Source: Dyella halodurans (GTDB taxonomy: Bacteria; Pseudomonadota; Gammaproteobacteria; Xanthomonadales; Rhodanobacteraceae). Taken from it: a stretch of 64,000 nucleotides of DNA. The DNA lies in the NCBI RefSeq assembly GCF_026283925.1, contig NZ_JAPDPF010000002.1, forward strand, positions 496,001 through 560,000. The letters run 5' to 3'. The position numbers were made by a program, and so were the translations under genes. Shown piece by piece: positions 17,553-25,198 of the stretch. The notes under the pieces are model-generated. The model was given only the letters and a program-made list of their open reading frames with translations, was not told the origin of the DNA and did no database searches. Numbering within the stretch: the stretch's first letter is position 1; every line of letters starts with the position of its first letter.

Positions 17553-18446
17553 ATGCACACAATGAAGCTCAGCCTTGGGCCATTACAGTATTTCTGGCCG
17601 CGAGAACGCACCCTATCGTTCTATCGCGAGGCGGTGCAGTGGCCGCTTGACATCATTTACCTCGGCGAGACCGTGTGCAGCAAGCGTCGCCAGCTTGGCA
17701 CGCGCGACTGGATCGCCCTGGCCGCGGAACTCGCCGAGAGCGGCAAGCAGATCGTCCTGTCTTCGCTGGCGCTGATCGAGGCCGAGTCCGAACTTGGCAT
17801 GCTTCAGCGCCTGATCGAGGATGGGCGTTTCCTGATCGAGGCCAATGATCTTTCGGCGGTGCAGTTATGCAAGGCCCGCGGCGCGTCCTTCGTCGCGGGC
17901 CCCTCGCTCAATGTCTACAATCACCGCGCACTGGCGCTGCTCATGAGCGACGGCCTGCAACGCTGGGTCCCCGGCGTCGAGCAGGGAGAAACGCTGCTTC
18001 GCGAACTGCGCACCGCTGTCCTGGCCGATGGCCTTGGCATGCCCGAGCTGGAAGTCATCGCCTTCGGCCGCCTGCCGCTGGCCTACTCGGCGCGTTGCTT
18101 TACTGCCAGGGCATTGGACGTAGCTAAAGACCAATGCGGTTTCCGCTGCATCGAACATCCTGACGGCCTGCCGCTCGCCACACGCGAAGGCCAAGCCTTC
18201 CTTCGCATCAACGGCATCCAGGTCCAAGGGGAGCAGATTACGGATCTAGGCCCTGAGTTGCCGGTGCTGCGCGAGCTCGGCATCGATATCTTGCGGCTGT
18301 ACCCGCAGGCGGAGGGCATGCAGGATGTGGTCGCGCATTACGACCTTGCCCTCCGCTCGCCGACGCCACCACCGCGCATTGCCAGCCGCAACGGCTATTG
18401 GCATGGTGAGCCTGGCATGCAGCCGGTGGCCACCGCGCAGGCCTGA
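17553..18446 (+). CDS. ubiV: UbiV, O2-independent ubiquinone hydroxylation protein
   Basis: A 297-residue partner of UbiU. E. coli UbiV motifs are plain: DIIYLGETVCSKRR (first cluster Cys), SGKQIVLSSLALIEAESELG, and SARCFTAR followed by DQCGFRC with the other three cluster cysteines. The start could be ATG at 17553 or MKLSLGP at 17562; the second matches the E. coli N-terminus better. It is translationally adjacent to ubiU, so the two should be made together. Tail residues after 285 are not conserved. Confidence 0.95.
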   Translation: MHTMKLSLGPLQYFWPRERTLSFYREAVQWPLDIIYLGETVCSKRRQLGTRDWIALAAELAESGKQIVLSSLALIEAESELGMLQRLIEDGRFLIEANDLSAVQLCKARGASFVAGPSLNVYNHRALALLMSDGLQRWVPGVEQGETLLRELRTAVLADGLGMPELEVIAFGRLPLAYSARCFTARALDVAKDQCGFRCIEHPDGLPLATREGQAFLRINGIQVQGEQITDLGPELPVLRELGIDILRLYPQAEGMQDVVAHYDLALRSPTPPPRIASRNGYWHGEPGMQPVATAQA

Positions 18447-18520
18447 CATGGCTTGACGATGTCGGGTCATCGCATCGCCGAAGCTTGCTATGACCCGGAC
18501 ACACGCTGACCGTGCGCTGC

Positions 18521-19960
18521 CTAGGCGGCACTGTCCACGCGATGGTGCGAACCCAGGCTGCCGCTTCGCTCCAATGCCGAAGCCAGTATTCGCTGGGCCA
18601 GCCGTGCTTGCCACGCCCTGGAACTCCAATCCGCGTTCTGCCGCATGGCGCGCTGCAGCGTTTCCTTTTCGCGCACCGGTCCCGCAGCTTCCCATAACCG
18701 CTGGCGAAGTTCCGCCAGCGGTTGCTCCCATAGAGGTTCGCCACGCTCGACCCAGCGAGAACCACCTGTGCAAGGACCCACGAAGGATTGGGACAAATGC
18801 TGGCCAAGCCGCCTTCCACAGAGCAGGCCTTCCAGCAGCGAATTGCTGGCCAGGCGGTTGGCACCATGCACCCCATTGCATGCCACTTCCCCGACGGCGT
18901 ACAGACCGGGAACCGTGGTACGTCCATCCCCGTCCGTCGCCAGGCCGCCCATGTGGAAATGCGCCGCGGGCGCCACCGGTATCCAGTCACGACGCGGATC
19001 CACGCCATGCGACAGGCATGTCGCCAGCACGGTGGGAAAATGCCGGGCCCATTCGCCTGCTACCGCGCTGGCATCGAGCCAGGCACGGCCATCTGCGTTT
19101 TGCGACTGCCACACGCGGCGTGCCACGACGTCGCGCGGCGCCAGATCACCTAGCGGATGCACACCGTCCATCAGGAGTCTGCCGTCGGCATGACGGAGAC
19201 GAGCTCCCGCACCGCGCAGTGCTTCGGTGATCAAAGGCAGGCAGTGGCCGCCGCTTACATCCAGCGCCGTAGGGTGAAACTGGACAAATTCGAGATCGCG
19301 CGCAGCCGCGCCAGCAGCCAGGCCCAGGGCCATGCCGCTTCCGTCGGCACCCGGGGGATTGCTCGTACGCGCGAAGAGTGCGCCGACGCCACCGGTGGCA
19401 AGCACGACCGCCGCGGCCTGGATCTCCTCGCAGCGACCACGGGCATCACGCGTACGCACGGCGCAGACGCGGCCATCACGCAGCAGCAGCGCCTCCACAT
19501 CCACGCCGCCGCGCCATTGGATGTGGGAGGAGCGTTCGGCCTGCTCGCGCATGGCGCGGATTACCTCCGCACCGCTGGCATCGCCGCCGGCGTGCACCAC
19601 CCGCGCAGCACCATGACCACCCTCTCGGCCCAACAGCAGGCGGCCGTTCGCATCACGGTCAAAAGCCACCCCGATTTGCGCAAGCCACTCGATGGCAGCG
19701 GGCGCGTTCATGCATAGCCAACGCACCATCGCCACATCGTTGTGGCCAGCCCCGGCGACCAAGGTGTCGGAAACGTGGGCTTCGACGCCATCCGTGGCAT
19801 CGAGCGCAGCGGCAATGCCGCCTTGAGCCAGCGCACTGGCGCTACCGCCGCCGTCGTGGACGCGGCAAAGCACTCGCACCGGCATGGGTGCAGCCGCCAG
19901 TGCGGTAGCCAGGCCCGCCACGCCGCTACCAACGACAACGATGGGTCCCCGCGGCCGCAT
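18521..19960 (-). CDS. nadB: NadB, L-aspartate oxidase
   Basis: A 479-residue FAD enzyme oxidising L-aspartate to iminoaspartate, the first step of de novo NAD synthesis. It can use fumarate or quinone when oxygen is absent. The FAD site is VVVGSGVAGLATAL at the N-terminus; further blocks are SASALAQGGIAAA, FVQFHPTAL, APAAHFHMGGLATD and VGEVACNGVHGANRLASNSLLEGL. It is shorter than E. coli NadB (540) mainly at the C-terminal helical domain. The start overlaps the nadA stop by one base. Confidence 0.93.
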   Translation of the reverse strand: MRPRGPIVVVGSGVAGLATALAAAPMPVRVLCRVHDGGGSASALAQGGIAAALDATDGVEAHVSDTLVAGAGHNDVAMVRWLCMNAPAAIEWLAQIGVAFDRDANGRLLLGREGGHGAARVVHAGGDASGAEVIRAMREQAERSSHIQWRGGVDVEALLLRDGRVCAVRTRDARGRCEEIQAAAVVLATGGVGALFARTSNPPGADGSGMALGLAAGAAARDLEFVQFHPTALDVSGGHCLPLITEALRGAGARLRHADGRLLMDGVHPLGDLAPRDVVARRVWQSQNADGRAWLDASAVAGEWARHFPTVLATCLSHGVDPRRDWIPVAPAAHFHMGGLATDGDGRTTVPGLYAVGEVACNGVHGANRLASNSLLEGLLCGRRLGQHLSQSFVGPCTGGSRWVERGEPLWEQPLAELRQRLWEAAGPVREKETLQRAMRQNADWSSRAWQARLAQRILASALERSGSLGSHHRVDSAA

Positions 19961-20985
19961 CAAACCGTCTCGCGCCGGCCTATGGCAAGCATGCGTTGCA
20001 ACGCTGCACCTGCGCGATGGCCGATATCCGCTGGAACCTCGACGGGATGCTTCAAGTCGCGCAAGGCCGCATAGATGTTGGGCAAGGTGATCTGTTGCAT
20101 GTGAGGGCACAGCTGGCAGGGCTTGACGAATTCTGTGGCAGGGAACTGGGCACGGAGGTTGTCGGCCATCGAGCATTCGGTGATCAGCGCCACCCGCGCC
20201 GGCTTCTCCCGCTCCAGCCACCGCCCCATGGCCGTGGTCGAGCCGACGAAATCCACTTCCGCGAGCACCTCCGGCGAGCATTCCGGGTGCGCCACCAGCC
20301 GGGCATCGAAGCGCTCACGCGCGTGTCGCGCCTGCTGGGCGGTGAACTTCTCGTGCACCTCGCAGCGCCCGTCCCAGAGCACCAGTTCCACATCCGTCTG
20401 CGAGGCAACGTAGCGACCGAGAAATTGGTCCGGCAGGAAAATCACTTTCGACGACTGCATCGACTCGACGATCTGTACCGCATTGGCGGACGTGCAAATG
20501 GCGTCAGACTCGGCCTTCACCGCGGCCGAGGTGTTGGCGTAGCTGACCACGGGAACGCCCGGATGGCGCGCGCGCAACGCGCGCACATCCTCAGCCGTGA
20601 TCGAGGAGGCCAGCGAGCAACCGGCCTCCATGCTCGGGATCAGGATCGTCTTGTGAGGCGCGAGGATCTTCGCGCTCTCGGCCATGAAATGAACGCCGCA
20701 CACGACGATGAGGTCGGCGTCACAATCCGCCGCCGCCTGCGCCAATCCAAGCGAATCGCCCGTGACATCGGCCACGCCGTGGAATATCTCCGGCGATTGG
20801 TAGCTATGCGCCATGATCACCGCGCCTCGCTGCTTTTTCAGCCGGTTGATGGCATCGATCCACGGCAGGTGCATGGCCGCCTCAATGCACGGAATCATGG
20901 TTTCCAGTAACGCCTTCAGTCCGGCGTACTCCTGCTCGAGTTCGTCGCGCCAAGCCGGCACGGGCAAACCTTCGGACACGGTCAT
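19960..20985 (-). CDS. nadA: NadA, quinolinate synthase
   Basis: A 341-residue 4Fe-4S enzyme that condenses iminoaspartate with dihydroxyacetone phosphate to quinolinate. It shows AHSYQSPEIFHGVADVTGDSLGLA, CGVHFMAESAKIL and IPSMEAGCSLA (first cluster Cys), then DGRCEVHEKF, AHPECSPEV (second) and VKPCQLCPHMQQITL (third). It lies 50 bases after the ubiT fusion gene and just before nadB, so it belongs to a four-gene leftward operon. Confidence 0.95.
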   Translation of the reverse strand: MTVSEGLPVPAWRDELEQEYAGLKALLETMIPCIEAAMHLPWIDAINRLKKQRGAVIMAHSYQSPEIFHGVADVTGDSLGLAQAAADCDADLIVVCGVHFMAESAKILAPHKTILIPSMEAGCSLASSITAEDVRALRARHPGVPVVSYANTSAAVKAESDAICTSANAVQIVESMQSSKVIFLPDQFLGRYVASQTDVELVLWDGRCEVHEKFTAQQARHARERFDARLVAHPECSPEVLAEVDFVGSTTAMGRWLEREKPARVALITECSMADNLRAQFPATEFVKPCQLCPHMQQITLPNIYAALRDLKHPVEVPADIGHRAGAALQRMLAIGRRETV

Positions 20986-21035
20986 ATGTCTTGCCTATCT
21001 GATCGAACTGCGAACGTCGACAAGGCCCTTGCGGC

Positions 21036-21914
21036 TCAAGCCAACTCACCCCGATGCGCTGCTCTCGCAGCCCGCGCCAGACGCGCACCCCGGTTGAGCA
21101 CAATGCGTATTCCCAGCGGCACTCGGTCCCATGGCAGCCTTTCGAGCAAATTGCGCGCCGTGAGGCCAAGCTCCGTATCTCCCGTCAGCACGAGCGCACG
21201 CTGGAAGAACAAGGTATCGGCGTCTTCCAGGCGTCCCGCGAGCAGCAGTAAATTTGTAGCGCTGCCACTTACCAGGGCGTCGGGCTCTTCATTGGTGACG
21301 CACAGCTTCCCGTTCCTGAGCACGAAAACCCACCGCAGGCGCAGGTCGCGTACATCGATGCCCAGCCGACGGTCGCGCATGAAGTCGAGGGATCCATCCT
21401 CGAGTGGCGCCGCCAGCACGCTGGACACCGCAGTCTCAAGCAAGCGTCGCTGCCAGTCCCGGGGCAGTACGCGCAGCATGGGAGCAACGCGTCCAGGTGG
21501 CGGAAGTATCCGCAGCAGGCGTGGCACAAGATTTGAAGTCAGTGTGTCGAGGGTCATGGTGCCGTGTATGGTCGCCGATGAAATCGACTCGCCACCCTGA
21601 TGCAAATCAAGCTGGCCAGCATCGACGCCACCATCGATGACGACGCCCTGCTGACGGCAACCCTCACGAATGACCAAATCCAGAAGTTGTGCGGCCGTAT
21701 CGAGCGGTACGTCGATCCTGGCGGCGAGCCTGGACGCCCGCAGGTGCATCTGCCGTTCGCGACCATGATCGCGCGTTGGCGCACCAGCGCGCTGCTTGAG
21801 CGTAGCCACGGCGCGCACTATCCGTCGCCGCACCGACAGCAATACGAGGAGGCTGTCGTCGACTCGGTCAATAGCGCCGCGGGCGCGCGCCAGGGCGATC
21901 CGCTCAAGCGACAT
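21036..21914 (-). CDS. ubiT: Chorismate mutase (AroQ)-UbiT (SCP2) fusion protein
   Basis: A 292-residue two-domain protein. Residues 1-92 form an AroQ-type chorismate mutase. The E. coli catalytic set R11, R28, K39, D48, R51, E52, Q88 appears here as R12, R29, K40, D49, R52, E53, Q89, a constant +1 shift. Residues ~120-292 are UbiT (YhbT), an SCP2 lipid-binding domain, with DGSLDFMRDRRLGIDVRDL, EDADTLFFQRALVLTGDTELGL and VPLGIRIVLNRG. UbiT is the accessory factor of O2-independent ubiquinone synthesis. The frame is continuous through a linker of about 28 residues. The start at 21914 overlaps the upstream gene by 11 bases. Confidence 0.88.
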   Translation of the reverse strand: MSLERIALARARGAIDRVDDSLLVLLSVRRRIVRAVATLKQRAGAPTRDHGRERQMHLRASRLAARIDVPLDTAAQLLDLVIREGCRQQGVVIDGGVDAGQLDLHQGGESISSATIHGTMTLDTLTSNLVPRLLRILPPPGRVAPMLRVLPRDWQRRLLETAVSSVLAAPLEDGSLDFMRDRRLGIDVRDLRLRWVFVLRNGKLCVTNEEPDALVSGSATNLLLLAGRLEDADTLFFQRALVLTGDTELGLTARNLLERLPWDRVPLGIRIVLNRGARLARAARAAHRGELA

Positions 21915-22299
21915 CGGCTGTATCCCCTGTGTCCGCGGATAGCGCCTTCGCAGCCGGCAATACCTCCTGTGCATACACTCGCTGCGCCTCGACGACGTCG
22001 AAATCGGCATGCTGCCGCTTCTTGACCCCATAGTCGGAGAGTACGAGATGGGTATCGGCAACCACGCCTGCATTCGAAAGGCATGCCGAAACGCATTTCA
22101 GGACGCACCCGTCCAACGCCAGAATGCGTCGCCCACTCTGGGCAGTGCGCACCAATCCGGTGACGCCTCCGCCCACGCCTGCAATGCATGACATTTCAGC
22201 GGCGTGATCACGATCCAGCTTCAAGGCAAGGTGATTTGCCATCTGCGCGGCACTGGAACAACCGGAGCAGGAGTAGACGAGCGGAAGCTTGGCCTTCAT
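21904..22299 (-). CDS. DGC-domain putative zinc-binding protein
   Basis: A 131-residue cysteine-rich protein. It has YSCSGCSSAAQMANHLA near the N-terminus, MSCIAGVGG in the middle, and the family signature LDGCVLKCVSAC. This resembles the DGC family (PF08859), whose function is not established; metal or cluster binding is expected. The start at MKAKLPL is chosen because the signature begins there. It is the first recognisable gene of the operon DGC-ubiT-nadA-nadB. An open frame of about 87 codons upstream ends in an ATGA overlap with this start, but its product looks unreal. Confidence 0.75.
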   Translation of the reverse strand: MKAKLPLVYSCSGCSSAAQMANHLALKLDRDHAAEMSCIAGVGGGVTGLVRTAQSGRRILALDGCVLKCVSACLSNAGVVADTHLVLSDYGVKKRQHADFDVVEAQRVYAQEVLPAAKALSADTGDTADVA

Positions 22300-22667
22300 C
22301 GGCAATTCCCGACTTTCGATGGATGGTGAATCGTCCAGCGCCACGCACCGCTCAGAACCAGGCAGAAGGCGAAACCACCATGACGTGGCGGCTGCCCGGC
22401 TGTGCGCACGTGACGAGACCTGCCGAACACGACGACGTCCGCCGCGAACGGGACCGACGGGGCTACCTGCGCGGGCGGCGCGAAGCCATGCTTCGGTCCA
22501 GCGAAAATCGCTGCATGGCGGACAGGTGCGAACGACCTCGTTTTCATGTCGCGCATCAAACCGCGAATGCGGCTGCCTACGCCCTGACGTGCGTCAACGC
22601 ATCACGCAAAGACACGTCGGTTCGCCTTGCCCACGGCCAGGATGCCAAGCCTTCGTTGAATCCGGCG
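22300..22667. other. Intergenic region between the DGC gene and the second fnr
   Basis: About 370 bases. It contains an FNR-type site (22585-22596) pointing leftward. An open frame at 22296-22556 (minus) ends in an ATGA overlap with the DGC start, but its composition looks like random GC-rich translation. If real it would be a leader peptide of about 84-87 residues. Otherwise the leader is about 250 bases. Confidence 0.4.
22555..22596 (-). promoter_or_regulatory. FNR-type site upstream of the DGC-ubiT-nadA-nadB operon
   Basis: TGAC-GTGC-GTCA at 22585-22596. Reading leftward, TTTGAT at 22555-22560 resembles a -10 and puts the site centre at about -42.5, one base off the spacing of the other sites. 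The distance to the DGC start is long, about 250 bases. Confidence 0.45.
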
Positions 22668-23432
22668 CTATGGGGTAAGTACGCCCTGCCCAAGCGCAAA
22701 GAGGCCATCACGATCGAGCACGGTCAGCACCCTTCCATCGATGTCGATCAGGCCTTTGCTGCGAAGGCGTCCTAGAACGCGACTTACCGTTTCCGCGGCA
22801 AGCCTGAGGTAATTGGCGATGTCACAGCGCGACATGCGCAAGATGAACCGGGTACCCGAGAATCCGCGCGCAGCATAGCGACGACTCAAGTCGGCCAGGA
22901 ACGCAGCCATGCGCTCCTCGGCACTGTAATCGGCCGCCAGCTGGCTGGCCATGCCGAGCTCCCTGCTGATGAGGCGAAACAAATGCTGTTGAATCGCCGG
23001 CATGCTCGCGGCGAGCGCACTCATGGCCGGGAACGACAATCGGCACAGCTGCGATGTTTCCAAGGACACCGCATCACAGGGAAACTGATCCGGATAGATC
23101 GCATTGAGGCCTACGACCTCGCCCGGAAGATAAAACCCAAGCACTTGCTCGCGGCCGTGCTTGTCCACCACACAGGTTTTCACCGCGCCGGACCGCACGG
23201 CGAAGATCGCCCGGAACGGGTAGCCGGTCCTGAAAATGTGCTCGCCACTCCGAAATGGCCCGACGTGCTCGACCAGGCAATGCAGCGCAGCCAATTCGGG
23301 TTTGCCGTATCCCATGGTCTGACAGGATCCGGCGAATGCGCAGGCACCACAGAAGTGAGCCGCGTCACCGTCGTCCGCAATGGACGGGTCAAGCGATGCG
23401 GGAAGGCTGGCCAAGGGTCCTGAGTAATGCAT
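22668..23432 (-). CDS. FNR-type oxygen-sensing transcription regulator (second paralogue)
   Basis: A 254-residue paralogue of the regulator at 13173, with long shared stretches (ELxxLHCLVEHxGP, LGFYLPGEVxGLNAIYP). The cluster ligands are complete: C28, C31, C37 and C130. The recognition helix is AETVSRVL (E214, S217, R218). It lies 31 bases after hemN on the same strand, so it may be cotranscribed with hemN and thus indirectly FNR-controlled. A TTGAC-N5-GTCAA palindrome lies just upstream. The longer open frame upstream overlaps hemN and is not used. Confidence 0.9.
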   Translation of the reverse strand: MHYSGPLASLPASLDPSIADDGDAAHFCGACAFAGSCQTMGYGKPELAALHCLVEHVGPFRSGEHIFRTGYPFRAIFAVRSGAVKTCVVDKHGREQVLGFYLPGEVVGLNAIYPDQFPCDAVSLETSQLCRLSFPAMSALAASMPAIQQHLFRLISRELGMASQLAADYSAEERMAAFLADLSRRYAARGFSGTRFILRMSRCDIANYLRLAAETVSRVLGRLRSKGLIDIDGRVLTVLDRDGLFALGQGVLTP

Positions 23433-23452
23433 GCTCGTCGCGCAACCTGTTG

Positions 23453-23467
23453 TTGACCCGTTGTCAA
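23453..23467. promoter_or_regulatory. TTGAC-N5-GTCAA palindrome between hemN and the second fnr
   Basis: A perfect inverted repeat of five bases per arm, 21 bases upstream of the fnr paralogue, overlapping the hemN stop. The spacer is five bases instead of the four seen elsewhere, so it may be a weak or non-FNR operator, or chance. Confidence 0.3.
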
Positions 23468-24864
23468 ATAGTGCGCGAGTAGCGCACCGACGGTGTTTCG
23501 TTTGGCAAATACGCGTCAAAGCACATGGCGATGCTGCGCAGCAGGAGGCGCCCTTTGGGGGTGACGTGAATGGCGCGCTCATCCACCGTGACGAGACCGT
23601 CCTCGTCCAGTCGCCGCAAGCGCTCCAGTTCGGGTGCGAAGTACTCGTTGAATATGAGTCGATGCTGGTCGCCGAATGCTTGCCTGTCGAGCTGCCCATC
23701 GCACATCAGCTTGCCAATGAGCTTTCGGCGGATCAGGTCGTCCTCGTCCAGATGCAGGCCGCGCGCGATGGGCAATTTGCCGGCATCGAGCGCCGCGAAG
23801 TAGCCGAAGAGATCGCGCGCGTTTTGGCTGTAGCTGTTACCGATTCGACCTATCGCGCTGACCCCAAGACCTACGATGTCGCAGTCGCCGTGCGTGGAGT
23901 AGCCCTGGAAATTGCGCTGCAGCGTACCTGCGCGCTGCGCCCGTGCCAGCTCGTCGTCGGCACGCGCGAAATGATCCATGCCAATGTAGACGTAGCCGGC
24001 GTCGGTCAATCGATCGAGCGCGCGACCGAACAGTTCCAGGCGAACTCCCGGTTCCGGCAGCTCGTCGGCCACAATCTGCTGCTGTGCCTTGAACAGGTTG
24101 GGCAGATGCGCATAGCCATAAACCGCGACACGGTCAGGATTGAGATCGATCACCTCATCCAGGGTGCGATCGAAGCCAGCCAGGGTTTGCCGCGGCAACC
24201 CATAGATCAAGTCGACACTGGCCGACACGAAGCCAGCGGCACGCGCGGCGTCCAGGACCTCTCGCGTCTCAGCGACGCTCTGAATTCGATTGACCGCCTG
24301 TTGCACGGCCGGATCGAAATCCTGGATGCCCACCGAAATTCGATTGAAGCCAAGATCCGCCAACCCACGCACGTAGTCGCCATTGGCGAAGCGCGGATCG
24401 ATCTCGATGCCAAATTCACGATCGCTCGCTGAGCTGAAGTTCCAATGCTGCGCGAGCGACCCGACCAGGTCCCTCATGCGCGGCAGGTCGAGGAAATTCG
24501 GCGTGCCGCCGCCGAAGTGCAACTGCCTGACGACGCGATCAGGATCGAACTTCGAGGCCATCAGTTCGATTTCGCGATACAGGCGCTCCAGGTAGACGTC
24601 GGCCTTGCCGATGTCGCGCGTGATGACCCTGTTGCAGCCGCAATAGAAACATGGGCTCATGCAGAACGGCACGTGCACATAGATCGACAATGGGCGCGGA
24701 ATGGGCTCGTCGTTGGAGACCCGGATGACGCTGCTTAGTGCCGCCTCGTCAAAGTCACCACGAAAATGCGGTGCGGCCGGGTAGCTGGTGTAGCGCGGCC
24801 CGTTGGTGTCGTAGCGAGCGATCAGTTCGGCGTCGAACTCGGGGGTTTGGCTGGCCTGGTTCAT
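23464..24864 (-). CDS. hemN: HemN, oxygen-independent coproporphyrinogen III dehydrogenase
   Basis: A 466-residue radical-SAM enzyme that decarboxylates coproporphyrinogen III to protoporphyrinogen IX without oxygen. The N-terminal ARYDTNGPRYTSYPAAPHF matches true HemN rather than the HemW group. Cluster cysteines are C68, C72 and C75 in CMSPCFYCGC. Other blocks are LHFGGGTPNFL, ISVGIQDFD and DLIYGLPRQT. It supplies haem for the cytochromes used in anaerobic respiration. Its start lies 42 bases from the centre of an FNR-type site, so the predicted mRNA would begin at or very near the ATG. Confidence 0.95.
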   Translation of the reverse strand: MNQASQTPEFDAELIARYDTNGPRYTSYPAAPHFRGDFDEAALSSVIRVSNDEPIPRPLSIYVHVPFCMSPCFYCGCNRVITRDIGKADVYLERLYREIELMASKFDPDRVVRQLHFGGGTPNFLDLPRMRDLVGSLAQHWNFSSASDREFGIEIDPRFANGDYVRGLADLGFNRISVGIQDFDPAVQQAVNRIQSVAETREVLDAARAAGFVSASVDLIYGLPRQTLAGFDRTLDEVIDLNPDRVAVYGYAHLPNLFKAQQQIVADELPEPGVRLELFGRALDRLTDAGYVYIGMDHFARADDELARAQRAGTLQRNFQGYSTHGDCDIVGLGVSAIGRIGNSYSQNARDLFGYFAALDAGKLPIARGLHLDEDDLIRRKLIGKLMCDGQLDRQAFGDQHRLIFNEYFAPELERLRRLDEDGLVTVDERAIHVTPKGRLLLRSIAMCFDAYLPNETPSVRYSRTI

Positions 24865-24870
24865 GGCTCC

Positions 24871-24911
24871 AGTGTCTGGAGCAAGCGCCGGGCCTGCCCT
24901 GACACAAGTCA
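24871..24911 (-). promoter_or_regulatory. FNR-type site and -10 for hemN
   Basis: TGAC-ACAA-GTCA at 24900-24911, a perfect palindrome in the arms. GACACT at 24871-24876 (minus) is a weak -10 candidate. Class II geometry predicts a start at 24864, which is the first base of the hemN ATG. Confidence 0.6.
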
Positions 24912-25140
24912 GGAGAAACGCACAATGCCCTACTTCTCGAGGCGATACCGTTCATTTTGCAGGCCGCCAAGGCCGAGCCCGTTCGCGGCAGCGAAGCCCC
25001 AACCCCCTCCTGGATTGCCTTGAACCAGACAGTCCGGGCTCTTGCATCACCCCGGTACCCGCCGAAGCCGTTTACCGAGGTCGGCGCGCCACGCATCCGG
25101 TATGCGCGTCGCCGTTTTCGGCGCTCCTGTGCGGAATGCA

Positions 25141-25169
25141 AGGCGGAGCACCCATAGGGCGCTCCGCCT
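25141..25169 (-). terminator. Hairpin downstream of the pirin/DoxX/reductase operon
   Basis: Arms AGGCGGAGC and GCTCCGCCT (9 bp) with an 11-base loop lie 30 bases after the stop of the reductase gene. The stem is strong but lacks a clear T-run, so terminator function is probable rather than certain. Confidence 0.45.
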
Positions 25170-25198
25170 CATCGTCGACCACGGCAGGTCCGTTCGTC

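Larger units (their letters stand above)
24865..25198. other. Intergenic region between hemN and the reductase operon
   Basis: About 330 bases. It contains the hemN FNR-type site at its left end and a strong hairpin at its right end. Short open frames across it have no recognisable product. Confidence 0.5.

Noticed and set aside
23434-23699. Longer N-terminus for the second FNR
   Set aside because: The extension overlaps hemN and its residues are not protein-like; the family starts shortly before the Cys motif.
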